Assembly (NCBI GenBank): GCA_028274465.1
Contig: CM051455.1
Span: forward strand, 127,259,462 to 127,323,461
From: Plantago ovata
Taxonomy: Eukaryota; Streptophyta; Magnoliopsida; Lamiales; Plantaginaceae
Length of the DNA stretch: 64,000 nucleotides
Direction of reading: 5' to 3'
Each line of letters begins with the position of its first letter. The first letter of the stretch is position 1. The notes beneath the pieces were generated by a model that saw only the letters and a list, made by a program, of their open reading frames with translations, searched no databases and was not told the DNA's origin. The position numbers and the translations under genes were made by a program. This document shows positions 1-11,762 of the stretch, in pieces.

Positions 1-1757
1 CGCATTGGCCCCCCATCCGTTCATAATTTCATCATGTTGCACATCCTGTTCTTGCTCGCCCATATCATGACCAATTGACATGCTACTTCCTCTAGATCCG
101 AGTGCACTTGCTCTTATTGGGGCACGTGCCATCATCTCCGCATGAGCTTGGGACTCCGCACGTGCTTGTTCCACATGAGCCATGGCAGCCATTCGCATGT
201 TCGCTTCATGACTAGCTTTTTGCCTCGACTCAATTTCAGCCCTCAACTCAAGCATTGCACGTTTCTCATCTTGCAACAGCAACTGCTCCATCATCAGCTT
301 CTCCTCTGTCCTGAATTCCCCAAGCCCTCTTTACGGGATATTATATTGAATGCAAGGACTTGTTTCTCGAAAGTTGCAGTGAACTCTGCAACTTTGGCAG
401 CAATATTGTGGTCCCACTGCTGAGACCGAGACAGTATTTGGCCAGTAGTGTCAGAGTCCAGGATCTTGTCATCTTCCTCTGCTTCATAGTCCGCCACAAC
501 ATGGTATGGTAACAACCTACACAGAATCAGACAGTGACAAACAAAACTAGTGTGGACTCCATATTCACAAAAAACTGTAATAACAACTTCTCACAGTAAA
601 CACCCAGCCAATAGGCATGCAACTGCGAATAGAAGCAAGCTACCACTAAGCCAAAACAAATCCACACAGGTTTAGAGCATTTCATCCGATCTAAGTAACC
701 AAAGATATGGCATGAAAAATGAATTGATCTCTTTTCATATATGAGAGAAAAGCTAAACGAGTCAGACATAAGCAATAGTATAACTTTCTTTAAACAACCA
801 TAGAGCTGCATTGCCTAAAAGATCCTTTACAACCACATCAGGGAGTTTGACACAATCTTGCCCAACTATCCTCTCAGAAGATAAAAGACTTCTTCACATG
901 GGTTTCTATCACTAGATACAGCAACAAGAATGGGAAAGAAAGAAAACTGACTTTCCATTCATTTCAAGCATAAAACCTAAACAAATGCTCTGTAGTCATA
1001 CATGAGTTTCTGAGATCACATAGTATATCAGTAACAGAGACAACTATTCCCTATTTACTTGGCTGAGAAGCTATAAAAGCACAGGCAGCAAGTCAAACGT
1101 GTTCTGCAGCCAAGAATTTTGTCATGACGCAATCTCTCTCTCACTCTCACAACATGGATACACACACAATGATTTTCTTTCTCAAAAATCACAATAATGA
1201 TTATTAATACCATGTCTATCACAGTGACAAGTGGCAGCACATGTATATAGAAAATACTAGTACATAAATCTAAATCCCTTCTGGACTAAAACCTAGAAAA
1301 TAGAAATGAATTTCTTTCACAAAATTGAGAACAAGTACTACCTCTCGCAAGCATCTTCAATCGAGGTAAACGGGCGCTTGAAATCGGGATGGCAGACCCT
1401 CCAAGCATCCTGGTAAGCCAGCTGCAGAGCCGCCTTCTGATGCTGAGGTGGCTGCTGCTGCTGCTGTTGAAGCATTTGCAATTGCAATTGCTGCTGGGGA
1501 GTAGTGTTACTACTATTGAGAATAGGTAGAGGAGAAGGGGTAGCGGAAGGGTTCTGATTGGGGATTGGGTGTGAATTAGGGTTAGGGATTGGATTTTGGG
1601 GGCGGAGATAGGGGTGGTTCTGGGCGCGGAGATGGACGTCGATGTTCGAAGGGAACCGAGACATGGCGTCTTTCTGACGCTGCATCTGCTGCAACATCAT
1701 CAATTGCTGCTGCTGCTGCTGTGACATAGCCGCCGGTGACTTGCCGCTGTCCTCCAT
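1..1757 (-). CDS. BRIP: BRIP-like subunit of the plant SWI/SNF (BRM) complex, GLTSCR1-domain protein; 3' end outside the window
   Basis: Nuclear Gln-rich protein of the BRIP1/BRIP2 type, which in Arabidopsis joins BRM-class chromatin remodelling complexes. Exon 1 (1757 down to 1342) starts at an ATG followed by MEDSGKSPAAM, carries poly-Q runs and Pro/Asn-rich spacers, and ends in the conserved AYQDAWRVCHPDFKRPF block that opens the GLTSCR1-like domain. Exon 2 (516 down to base 1) continues with LLPYHVVADYEAEEDD and QWDHNIAAKVAEF. The Arg codon is split cleanly across the intron (donor after 1342, acceptor before 516). An upstream in-frame ATG at 1814 would add 19 residues but looks less likely. 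Exon 2 contains a one-base frame break near 331, after which the expected charged helix (EFRTEEKLMMEQ) resumes in another frame. This is either a pseudogene lesion or a consensus error. Family assignment is by recognition, not by a search. Confidence 0.8.
517..1341 (-). other. Intron of the BRIP-like gene
   Basis: 825 bases between GAGAG|GTAGTA (donor, minus strand) and TGTGTAG|GTTG (acceptor). I see no repeat or coding signal inside it. The split Arg codon and the match of both flanks to one conserved domain support the intron. Confidence 0.8.
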
Positions 1758-1994
1758 TATCGTCTGGTGTGGTGAAATTGAAGGTTTGGTTTGTTTGATG
1801 GAAAAATTTTTCAATTTTCAATTCATTTGGGGGTTTCCGTTTAGAGTAAATTATGATTCTGATTTACTCCAAATCATTTGATCCTCTCTCTCTACTAATC
1901 AGATTTTTACTACTTTCTTATTATATACAAAAATAATAATTATTATATTTACAATCCTTAGAATTATGATGAGAACCGAGATCACGAACTTGAA
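1758..1994. other. 5' flank of the BRIP-like gene, nothing further recognised
   Basis: AT-rich sequence with a CTCTCTCTCT tract near 1885. It probably holds the 5' UTR and promoter of the minus-strand gene; no TATA position can be fixed. Confidence 0.35.
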
Positions 1995-2165
1995 TAACGT
2001 TTATACGCGATTTAGTGCACGAATTGATCACGCTTATGTGTTAAAATACTATGCGATGTAGTGCACGAACTGATCACGCTTATTATATGTTAATACTATG
2101 CGATTTAGTGCACGAACTGATCACGCTTATGTTAATATATACACACGATTTAGTGCACGAACCTA
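1995..2165. repeat. Short tandem array with GTGCAC and TGATCA palindromes
   Basis: About four imperfect units of 45-57 bases share the core TTAGTGCACGAACTGATCAC followed by GCTTATGTTAA. A contracted version (two units) lies at 16345-16405, at the start of another copy of the same intergenic repeat. Function unknown. Confidence 0.8.
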
Positions 2166-2980
2166 TTGAAACGAGCCAAGAAGACTTGCTATCAAAGGGG
2201 TTATAGGGAGCGGCTATGCATAGAAATACTTTGTGAACCTGATCTATGATATATATTTATATGTTTTGCTGATTTGAATATATTATGCCGCTCCTTATTA
2301 GTATTACATACTTCGTTCACATATTTATCTCACATTCATAGAACGTTCATATTCATAAAATATGTGAAATTATTCATGATTCAGATTTATAGGAGAATTT
2401 TCTAGATATGCATGTAGGAAATTATCCACGGATCAAGTTTGTACAAGATTTTTCCAGTTACACATTACTTGGGATCCGAATATGTAAACTATTGGGCCTA
2501 TAAGAAGGTAATAAATGTGTTATAATACTTCATCAATCCCACGCATTTTTATATGTTTTTCTATTTGGACCTGTCTATTTATTTTTTTGTAGGATTCCTA
2601 ATTTGATAACTATGTCCTACGTTATCATTAGGGGTGAATGTGAGCGGTTATTATATACAAAGTATATAACTAAATTGAACCACTATAAGCATAGGTTCAT
2701 GAGATGCTAGACTTAGTCTATTATACACCACCAAGACACATACATGTGGATCCCACATGTGTGGGGTCTACTATCATGTGTCTTGGTGGTGTAATAGACT
2801 AGTCTAGCATGAAATAAAGCATATGCAGGTATAGTAGTTGTAATAATAAATTATGGTCGGCTGCATATTTTTTCAATATGTGGCCCGTCGGGCTTTAAAT
2901 ATTGGAAGGGATTGGCCTGCTACTTGATAACTAAAAAATGTAGAAAAATAATTATGGAAGTTGTTAAAATGGCAGATTGT
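2161..2980. repeat. Dispersed intergenic repeat unit, copy 1
   Basis: Runs from ACGAGCCAAGAAG to GTTAAAATGGCAGATTGT. Near-identical copies lie at 4272-5480 (starting later in the unit) and 16345-17765. Copy 1 carries a foldback MITE at 2694-2816 and is followed by a SINE. No coding potential seen. Confidence 0.8.
2694..2816. mobile_element. Foldback MITE in repeat copy 1
   Basis: The two arms are complementary: ATGCTAGAC..GTCTATTA..CACCACCAAGACACAT pairs with ATGTGTCTTGGTGGTG..AATAGACTAGTCTAGCAT. Direct repeats AAGCATA flank it (2687-2693 and 2817-2823). Copy 2 has the same element (about 5224-5345). Copy 3 (near 16930) reads straight through, which gives the empty site. Superfamily unknown. 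Confidence 0.75.
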
Positions 2981-3187
2981 GTCAAAGTGTTTGTAGCCGA
3001 GTGGCAAGCTGAGACACCCCGTATCCAAGTGGTCACGGCTGCGATCCCCGAAATGGGTGATTATTTACTCTGTATAGAGACTTATTGAATTGAGGTGATT
3101 AGAAATTTATCGATGCAAATTTGTAGGCCAAACATTGTTATTGTAATACTACTATACTTGTATCTCAAAAAAAAAAAAAAAAAAAAA
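2981..3187 (+). mobile_element. tRNA-derived SINE, copy 1
   Basis: 207-bp element flanked by the 9-bp direct repeat GCAGATTGT (2972-2980 and 3190-3198). It has a Pol III A-box match TAGCCGAGTGG; the B box is degraded here (GGCTGCGATCC). It ends in an A-run of over 20. The second copy at 17766 shares the same flanking sequence, so the two are products of segmental duplication, not separate insertions. Confidence 0.8.
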
Positions 3188-3198
3188 TCGCAGATTGT

Positions 3199-3617
3199 AA
3201 AACAAACTAAATGGTAAAATACAAAATCAAACCACTGATAAATAAACCTTGGTCCATAAATCAAATTCGAAGTACAAAACCAAATAATATATATGACTTA
3301 TTAAAAATCAGATATATGTCCAAGTCTATACATAAACCTGTAGTGTTACAAGAAGAACAGATTTGGAAGAGTAGAAGAGAGGAGAGGAGAAGAAATTCAC
3401 TAGTGAACGACTACTAGCAAAAAGATAGAAATGTAGGACAAAAAAGCAGGAAGACAATATATAAAGTGATCTGATGGTATCGACGATTCTTAAATTGGGA
3501 ATGAAAAGAAGAGTAAGGCTTCCTAGCACGAGACAAAGGATAAGACCACTTAGATGAAGATGAAATTAGCAAATTATCCATCAGTGTCTTAAAAAAAAAA
3601 ACCCACCGGTGGCTTAT
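3199..3617. repeat. Downstream part of the intergenic repeat; pieces repeated at 5520-5640 and 6806-6950
   Basis: The stretch from ATACATAAACCTGTAG to the CCACCGGTGGC motif recurs in shortened form at 6806-6950, and its last 120 bases recur at 5520-5640. No gene seen. Confidence 0.7.
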
Positions 3618-3652
3618 TATAATAATAATAATAATAATAATTATTATTATTA
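3618..3652. repeat. (ATA)n/(ATT)n microsatellite
   Basis: Simple repeat at the edge of the truncated MULE that follows. Confidence 0.9.
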
Positions 3653-4262
3653 GACATAATTACTTTTGATATCCCCACTAAACAACTACTTTGCATCCTA
3701 ACCCAACTATCGCGGAAAATTACAAAAAAAAACCCAAGTCACCGTCCGATGTTGACTCCGGCGTTCTCTCTCTCCTCATTTCTTCACATCCAAACAGCCC
3801 TTAACCATATTCCTTTTTTCCATTTTCTTTTCTTTTCTTTTCTTTTCTTTTCTTTTTACTTTTAAATTTTCCTTACTTCATTTTTATTAAAAAAATACAT
3901 TAAAAAAAATAAAAAATAAGTTCCGATCGGAACTTACTGTTCCGGTCGAAACTTTCAGTTCCGATCGGAACTGTCTGCTCCGATTGGAGCTTTTTCAGTT
4001 CCGAATTAGAGCGTTTCCAGTTCCGATCGGAACTGGAAAAAAGCTCCAATCGGAGCTGTTCCAGTTCCGATCCGGAGCTCTAGTTCCGATCGGAACTGTC
4101 CGCTCCGATTGGAGCTTTTCTAGTTCCGATCGGATCTGGAGCTCTAGTTCCGATCGGAACTGTCCGCTCCGATTGGAGCTTTTCGAGTTCCGATCGGATC
4201 TGGAAAAAAGCTCCAATCGGAGATGTTTCAGTTCCGATCGTCTTCTTCGTTTATTTTTTTTT
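3653..4262. mobile_element. Truncated MULE-like element with a palindrome-array core
   Basis: The left end GACATAATTAC..TTTGATATCCCC matches the left end of the complete element at 18004-19432. A conserved block follows (CCGATGTTGACTCC..CTCTCTCTCCTCA..CCAAACAGCCCTTAACC), then a TTTTC tract and a GC-rich core. The right terminus is missing: the sequence runs directly into repeat copy 2 near 4272. Confidence 0.65.
3920..4245. repeat. Palindrome-dense tandem array
   Basis: Contains many copies of the perfect palindrome GTTCCGATCGGAAC and the near-palindrome GCTCCGATTGGAGC. Two clear 64-bp units lie at about 4082-4145 and 4146-4209. Open frames across it are low-complexity by-products, not genes. 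Confidence 0.9.
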
Positions 4263-4388
4263 TCAATTAGTATTTATTCATGATTCAGATTTATAGGAGA
4301 ATTTTCTAGATATGCATGTAGGAAATTATCCACGGAACAAGTTTGTACAAGATTTTTCCAGTTACACATTACTTGGAATCCGAATATG

Positions 4389-4999
4389 CAGGGCCGACTA
4401 AGCCCTTGTTCATGGAGCCCGTCCGAACAGGGCCATCCAAAATTAGGGGCCCCAAAAATTTTAAGAGCATTTTTATATAGCTTATTGTTGTAGAAAAAGT
4501 ATTGTTATATGGATAGCTTGTTTGGTTATGGAAGCTGGCCTATGATCTCAAATTTCTATCATTTTTTTGTCACATTTACTTTAATTCTTTCACTATTGTC
4601 CTTTATTTTTTTATGAATGTATGATACAAATTTATGTTATAATATTTTCAGGTATACTATTATTTAATTTGTATCATTGATATTAAATTTTACTTCATCC
4701 GAATATAACTTCTTAATCTTGTTGTTTTAATTTGTGATCATTTTTATATTATATATTTTCTTTTAGAACTCTAGTTTTTAATATATTCTTTTGTTTTCAT
4801 TTACGGAATATAATTTAATATTTTTAAATATGATTATTTTTAAAAAGAATATTGTATACTATTTGTGTCGTTAGTAAATTAGTTTTCTATTTTTTCATTT
4901 ATAAATTTTTTTATTAAACAAATATTTTTATTATAGTATTAAGTGAGGGCCTCGGTCTTAAATTGACACAGGGCCACCAAAATCTACGAGACGGCCCTG
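4389..4999. mobile_element. Non-autonomous hAT element with 8-bp TSD
   Basis: 611 bp bounded by CAGGGCCG at the left and CGGCCCTG at the right. The 8-bp TSD CGAATATG lies at 4381-4388 and 5000-5007. Copies 1 and 3 of the host repeat are uninterrupted here (GAATATGTAAACTATTGGGCC), which proves the insertion. No transposase frame. Confidence 0.9.
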
Positions 5000-5223
5000 C
5001 GAATATGTAAACTATTGGGCCTATAAGAAGGTAATAAATGTGTTATAATACTTCATCAATCCCACGCATTTTTATATGTTTTTCTATTTGGACCTGTCTA
5101 TTTATTTTTTGTAGGCTTCCTAATTTGATAACTATATCCGACGTTATCATTTATCATTTAGGGGTGAATGTGAGCGGTTATTATATACAAAATATATAAC
5201 TAAATTGAACCACTATAGGCAGG

Positions 5224-5345
5224 GGTTTATCAGATGCTATACTTAGTCTATTACACCACCAAGGCACATACATGTGAGATCCACATGTGTGAGATCCACT
5301 ATCATGTGTCTTGGTGGTGTAATAGACTAGTCTAGCATGAAATAA
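5224..5345. mobile_element. Foldback MITE in repeat copy 2
   Basis: Same hairpin as at 2694-2816, with a few substitutions. It is absent from copy 3, so copies 1 and 2 are closer relatives of each other at this point. Confidence 0.7.
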
Positions 5346-5645
5346 AACATAGGCAGGTATAGTAGTTGTAATAATAAATTATGGCCGGCTGCATATTTTT
5401 TCAATATGTGGCCCGTCGGGCTTTAAATATTGGAAGGGATTGGCCTGCTACTTGATAACTAAAAAATGTAGAAAATAATTATGTAATTTTATTACATAAA
5501 TAAATTCATATAAGAGTCATCTGAAAAGAAGAGTAAGGCTTCCTAGCACGGGACAAAGGATAAGACCACTTAGATGAAAATGAAATTAGCAAATTATCCA
5601 TCAGTGTCTTAAAAAAAAACCCACCGGTGGCTTATTATTATTATT

Positions 5646-6548
<903 letters not shown>

Positions 6549-6561
6549 GCATCAATAAATA

Positions 6562-6608
<47 letters not shown>

Positions 6609-6807
6609 GTTTTTTAAAATTATTTTAATTTAATAATTATATTTTATTTTCTGTTTATGAATTGAATTATACTTTAAGTGAGCGTGCTAATTTTTTTTTT
6701 TAGGGAGTCTCATGTTTAAATTTCCATTTTTATAATTTATTGATTTTTAATATATATATATTATTTTTCAATTTCAACCTAAATGTTGAATTTATGAGTT
6801 GGAGGAG
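6562..6807. repeat. (TTA)n microsatellite and a flank shared with 23319-23572
   Basis: A TTA run (to about 6607) is followed by AATTGAATTATACTTTAAGTG and further sequence, which recurs beyond the 5' end of LINE copy B. Two LINE copies with different 5' truncation points therefore sit next to the same repeat sequence. Confidence 0.75.
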
Positions 6808-6950
6808 GTTTATACATAAACCTGTAGTGTTACAAGAAGAACAGATTTGGAAGAGTAGAAGAGAGGAGCGGAGAAGAAATTCCCTAGTGAACGACTACTA
6901 GCAAAATTAGCAAATTATCCATCAGTGTCTTAAAAAAAATCCACCAGTGG
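6808..6950. repeat. Shortened copy of the 3323-3600 repeat segment
   Basis: Matches CATAAACCTGTAGTGTTACAAG..GAACGACTACTAGCAAAA, then jumps to the TTAGCAAATTATCCATCAG end with an internal deletion. Confidence 0.75.
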
Positions 6951-7757
6951 CCAACAACAGCGGCAGAAAAACCGCAATGTTGTTGCACCACAGACCGAGT
7001 CAGCGGGAGTGCCATTAGGGCATCAACCGCTCAAGGGAACATATGGAAGGAGACCGAGGCTGGTTTGCCACCGTACAAAAAACACGAGGTTGTGACCAAA
7101 GTCCTAGGGTTTCCGTCACCATCAGAAAGGAGGACAACGAAGACGAGGTTCATCTCGGGAAGGCGCATGAGTTGAGGCCTGGCTCTAATTTTTTTGGCCT
7201 CGTCGATATGCTCAAAGGGCCTGTTGTTAAAGGCGGCAACAAGCTCCACGACACCGGAAGTACTTGCAAATTGCAAGTATCGCCTGAGCTGCTGGAGGGT
7301 GGGAACCCGCCAAGGAGCCACTGCTCAAGGAAGTGGCTAGGCGTTTTTTCCGTTAGCCGTTATCCAAGCGCATGTGAAGGAACTAGGGTTTTTGCAACCC
7401 TAATCTCTCAAGAAGGCTGCGAAAGGAAACCACCACCTGGACCTGGCCAGGTCGAACCGCGGACCACCATGGCATTAACAACTATGGTTTGGTTCTGGGT
7501 GCTCTGTATCTTGCAGAGCTGTTACGCTGGCATAGGCAAGGATCCAGGGAAGGATCAACCGGCTACCGGAGGAGGCGGTGGAAAATCCGCAAGTGCTGAA
7601 GACCTGCATGGGCCACCATGTAGGGGAAGGAGCCTGGACTTCATGCTTCCAGGGCATTGGTTGTTGGACCAGAAGACTAGAAGGGGGATGGAAACATCGC
7701 TCACGTGAGGGGCGGAGTCGAACCTTGGGGACAAGGTTCATTTTAATGGGGCGGTAT
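6951..7757 (+). mobile_element. 3' end of an LTR retrotransposon body
   Basis: The last 40 bases (CTTGGGGACAAGGTTCATTTTAATGGGG, in two parts) are typical of the end of a Ty3/Gypsy polyprotein followed by a G-rich polypurine tract and an LTR beginning TGATACTTAG. The 6951-7700 part has only broken frames: a minus-strand frame at 7031-7321 and a plus-strand one at 7043-7708. I cannot assign these to a domain. Confidence 0.5.
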
Positions 7758-8270
7758 TGATACTTAGACTTCCCTAGTTCGCTACGACTTAGGGATATCT
7801 TTTAGTCCGTCCCCATTCATCGTATCTAGGTTAGGATTAGGTTTACTTAGTCACTAAGAGTCCAATATGAGAAAGATCTCCTAATTAATAGAAGATATTC
7901 TCTAATATTGGTAACTATCTCTTAGTAGTTGCTGATAAGGTAAGATCAAGAATATTCCTTAAATATCCTATTCTATACTTATCAATTAGTATCTTTAATA
8001 TTTATCCTCCATATCTTTGTATTCTCCACCACTATATAAGTGGCACTTTCTCCATACTTTTACATTATTGAATGAATGATTATGAATATTAGATGAAGAC
8101 AATGTCTCTCTACAGAAAAGGTACCCAAATGGTCAATTCCTCCACCATGGAGCAACCTAAGACGCTAGGTGCCGCCCGAACCGGCTTAGTCCACCTAAGT
8201 TCTCATCAGAACAAGACAGAGAGAATCAAAGACAGAAAAAAGACTCCGGGAAATATTCATTATTCATCCA
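7758..8270 (+). repeat. LTR (or LTR fragment) of a Gypsy-type element
   Basis: Starts TGATACTTAGACTTCCC after a purine-rich tract and contains a TATA box (TATATAAG at 8033-8040). The related fragment at 23762-24028 is about 90% alike by eye. The 3' end is not defined; 8270 is approximate. Confidence 0.6.
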
Positions 8271-8364
8271 TCAAAAGCGTAAATAAAACAAGGACGATTT
8301 ACATGCAGACCTCCTCTTATGCTCGGTATTTACGAATTACATATCTTCCACTCTTATGCAAAAT
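8271..8364. other. Unassigned AT-rich spacer
   Basis: Nothing recognised. Confidence 0.3.
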
Positions 8365-8870
8365 AAATTACAAATAGCCCTGCGATCTTGACTTTACACG
8401 CACTTAGTCCCGGAAAGTACATTTTCGTCCCTTAACAATTATCAGATTTTAAATTTCACCAAACAACCTCAATTTTAAGTTATTGCAAAATAAACCCACA
8501 TATCTTATCTAAATAATAAATTTCCCCCAATATTTTTTTATATTTCTTCTTCTTCTTCTTCTTCTTCATGTAATCTACCGGATTCTGGTAGTCGGCAACA
8601 GCTCCAGATCTGGAGCTACGCATAGCTCCGATCGAGCTCTATAACAGTGCTCCGACGGAGCTTTGTAAGAGCTCGTTCGGAGCTCTTTACAGAGCTCGTC
8701 TTTGTCTCTCTGCCGGATTCTTCCGGAATCCGGCACCGGAATTAACAAACAAGAATAAAAAATTGGAGAAGAAAGAAAAAAAAACGAAAAAAAAAGAAAG
8801 GAAAAATGATTAAATTGCAAATAAGATTAAGGACGTGTTTGGAGAGTTGATAATGAACAGTATCAAAGAA
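8365..8870. mobile_element. MULE-like element or fragment in reverse orientation, with palindrome core
   Basis: On the complementary strand it reads CCAAACACGTCCTTAA, then a pyrimidine tract, then a GC-rich core at 8581-8745 with nested palindromes such as AGCTCCAGATCTGGAGCT, then a right end GGGCTATTTGTAATTT. That is the order seen in the complete family members at 18004 and 55395. A TTC microsatellite lies inside (about 8541-8566). Exact ends are not defined. Confidence 0.55.
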
Positions 8871-9396
8871 GTTGGTCAACTCAAACTGCTTATTTTGGGG
8901 CCATATATAATTCTTTTGATAACAGGGAAACATTTGTAAAGTGGTTCCATAAGGAGGGTGCTGCAAGTAACGATGAATTTGGTGGAGATTATATAGTAGT
9001 GAGGACTAACACAACTAGAACTTTAATGACATGCATTGACCATTAGGACAGACTAATAACACAGCTTGATCAATAAGAGAAAGACCTGATGGCATGATAT
9101 TAAAAAAAAAGTTTAAAAATTAATAGTCTCCTATTGATTCCAATTGAGCTAGTCATCTAGAATGATGAAAAGTGACGGGTCCATGGGAACTCGGCCCCTG
9201 TCGGATCTTGGATCAAGCACAAACGAACTTGGACTCAATTTTTTGTCTTTATCTAAAAACATGTGTTCATTATCAATCCAATCAAAACAACACAAAAAAT
9301 TGGGAATATCTTGGCCTAAGTTTCCAGATATGGACAGTCATCGACATAACATAAAAAATATAGTACTGAAAAAAAAAAGACAGCGCCACCAGTACT
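8871..9396. other. Intergenic, nothing recognised
   Basis: AT-rich sequence with only short open frames and no repeat I can match inside the window. Confidence 0.3.
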
Positions 9397-9714
9397 TTAA
9401 ATTCCCAACCTTAAGGATTTTCCCCATTCTTTATGCTCATCACCATCGCCAACTCTTCGAGTTCTTCTAATTGGTACCACTTCTTTAGGTATTTCTATAG
9501 CTCTGATTACATTTCTACAGATTACACACCTAAGCAGGCATCGTATATAAATCTTGTGGTACTCGAAAAAGTATCCACACCGGCTGCAAACTGTCCAGAA
9601 AGTTTCTCCTGCAGATGGAAGTGGAGTCACCGAAGTTGTACTGCGACCCCTTATCTTACTCTGCAATTTCTTTCTCATCTTCTGCAATTTTATTAGATTT
9701 GTCAAATTTAACAT
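9397..9714 (-). CDS. Short protein or gene fragment with the zinc-finger segment of DnaJ/DUF3444 proteins
   Basis: The 105-residue minus-strand frame contains ETFWTVCSRCGYFFEYH, then LRCVICRNVIRAIEIP: two CxxC pairs in the spacing typical of the zinc-binding segment after the J domain in plant DnaJ/DUF3444 proteins (usual form TFWTVCxxC..YEY..C..C). No J domain and no DUF3444 is visible. The first codons follow an acceptor-like TTGCAG, so this may be one exon, a partial duplicate or a short stand-alone gene. The tail after IPKEVVPI looks non-homologous. Confidence 0.5.
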   Translation of the reverse strand: MLNLTNLIKLQKMRKKLQSKIRGRSTTSVTPLPSAGETFWTVCSRCGYFFEYHKIYIRCLLRCVICRNVIRAIEIPKEVVPIRRTRRVGDGDEHKEWGKSLRLGI

Positions 9715-9839
9715 AAAAAATCACCAAAAGTCAAACGTACGGATAAAGTATTATATAACCATTCGATACAAGAACACAAACATACGCACATAGTGTTTTA
9801 CGTGCTAAAAACATTCAAAGAATTTGTATACAGTAGCAG

Positions 9840-10017
9840 ATCCTAGTCAAGTCAAGGGGCTCACTTGACCCGAATTAATGGATCTACGTACGAGTGCCTC
9901 CCACTCTTTAGTTAGTAAGAATCAAGGGGGTCACTTGACCCGTCCGGATCTACGTATCCGAATCGAGTCAAGGTGTCACTTGACCCGATCGGATCTACAT
10001 ACGAGTGCCTCCCAGTC
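9840..10017. repeat. Tandem CACTTGACCCG repeats
   Basis: Three imperfect units of GTCAAGG..TCACTTGACCCG..GGATCTACGTACGAGTGCCTCCCA. The palindromic arms TCAAG..CTTGA could form hairpins. A further CCCACTCTTTAGTTAGTA piece continues on the far side of the hAT insertion at 10596. Confidence 0.75.
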
Positions 10018-10587
<570 letters not shown>

Positions 10588-10595
10588 TCCCAGTC

Positions 10596-10891
10596 CCACT
10601 CTTTAGTTAGTACGTAATACAATATAAACTCAACTAAAACACATTAAAAAACTCATGTGTTAGTTTAGATTGATATTAGTCCAAGTTGAAAATAGTACAC
10701 CAGAAATAATGCTATATATGAATTTTATAACTCAATAAATAGATCACAATAATGAAAACTAATTAGTGTGGATAATATTTTAACCACAATAAATCACCAA
10801 ATCATATTTCATCTATGTATATTAACTTAATATAGTTCAATATTCGCACTTCAATATTTAGTTTAAAATTAGCCGATAGACTATTTGATTT
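10596..10891. other. Intergenic, nothing recognised
   Basis: AT-rich, no repeat match and no coding signal. Confidence 0.3.
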
Positions 10892-11441
10892 TATATTTTC
10901 TTGAAAGAGTCCGTCTTCTGACATACTATGATTTCGTCTCAGAGAGACCATAGCATGGTAAGAAAACACTAAAAAAATACTAGCTAACATATGGATCATC
11001 AATGAATTTAAAAACAATATGCTAGGATGCCCAATTGTAACACTTCTAATTCTAATTAATGAGTAGTTTTCCTTATCTTTATAACTACTATGAGACTTAG
11101 TATATAGTGGGAAAACTTGCTTACAACACTCCTAATAAATCTAGAAAGATCCATGAGAAATCTCTTCCACATGAATTAGATCCTCACAAATAGCTTGTCC
11201 TCTTCTATTATATAAGAGACCCGGTTGGATCATACGAAGACACACATGAAAAATCTAAAGATTAAAAGAAAAAAGCCGTAACTTTGGGAACAAAATCGGT
11301 TTAGAATCGATCTAGACCAATCCAATCCGACCCACATGAAAATTTTGATTCATTGGGTTAAATTAGCAATTTTGGGGATCAAATTTCATTGTGACCAGAT
11401 CCGGATAAAGTCCACCAATCTATTAAAATTGACAACACTAA

Positions 11442-11762
11442 GAGCATTCCTTATGGAGGCTACAAAGGGGCTTAATTGGAGTTAAAAACCCCAATTAAGC
11501 CCCAAATAGACTCAAATGGGGACTCTAAAGGGACTACTAAGTAATAGCCCAGAGAAATTGACTACTAATTAGTAGCCCCAATTTAAGCCCCAAATATGAG
11601 ACCTACATATAAAATCAACTACATTTAGATGAGATATAATATGGGACCCATAAAAAACTCTAATTAAGCCCCAAAACCATTGGATACTTTATTTGGATGG
11701 GGCTTTTGTGGAGCTTATATGATAAAAGCCTCCTAATTTAGCCCCAACCATAAGGAATGCTC
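11442..11762. mobile_element. Tourist-like MITE (PIF/Harbinger type) with TSD TAA
   Basis: 321 bp with perfect 15-bp inverted ends GAGCATTCCTTATGG / CCATAAGGAATGCTC and TSD TAA at 11439-11441 and 11763-11765. The duplicate block B reads CACTAAACATG at this place, an empty site. Confidence 0.92.

Larger units (their letters stand above)
4272..5480. repeat. Dispersed intergenic repeat unit, copy 2
   Basis: Begins at ATTCATGATTCAGATTTATAGG, corresponding to about 2361 in copy 1. It is interrupted by a hAT insertion at 4389-4999 and carries the foldback MITE at about 5224-5345. Its downstream part (to 5640) is shortened relative to copy 1, and the SINE is absent. Confidence 0.8.

Noticed and set aside
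3984..4283. 99-codon open frame
   Set aside because: Translation of the palindromic tandem array; present on both strands and purely repetitive.
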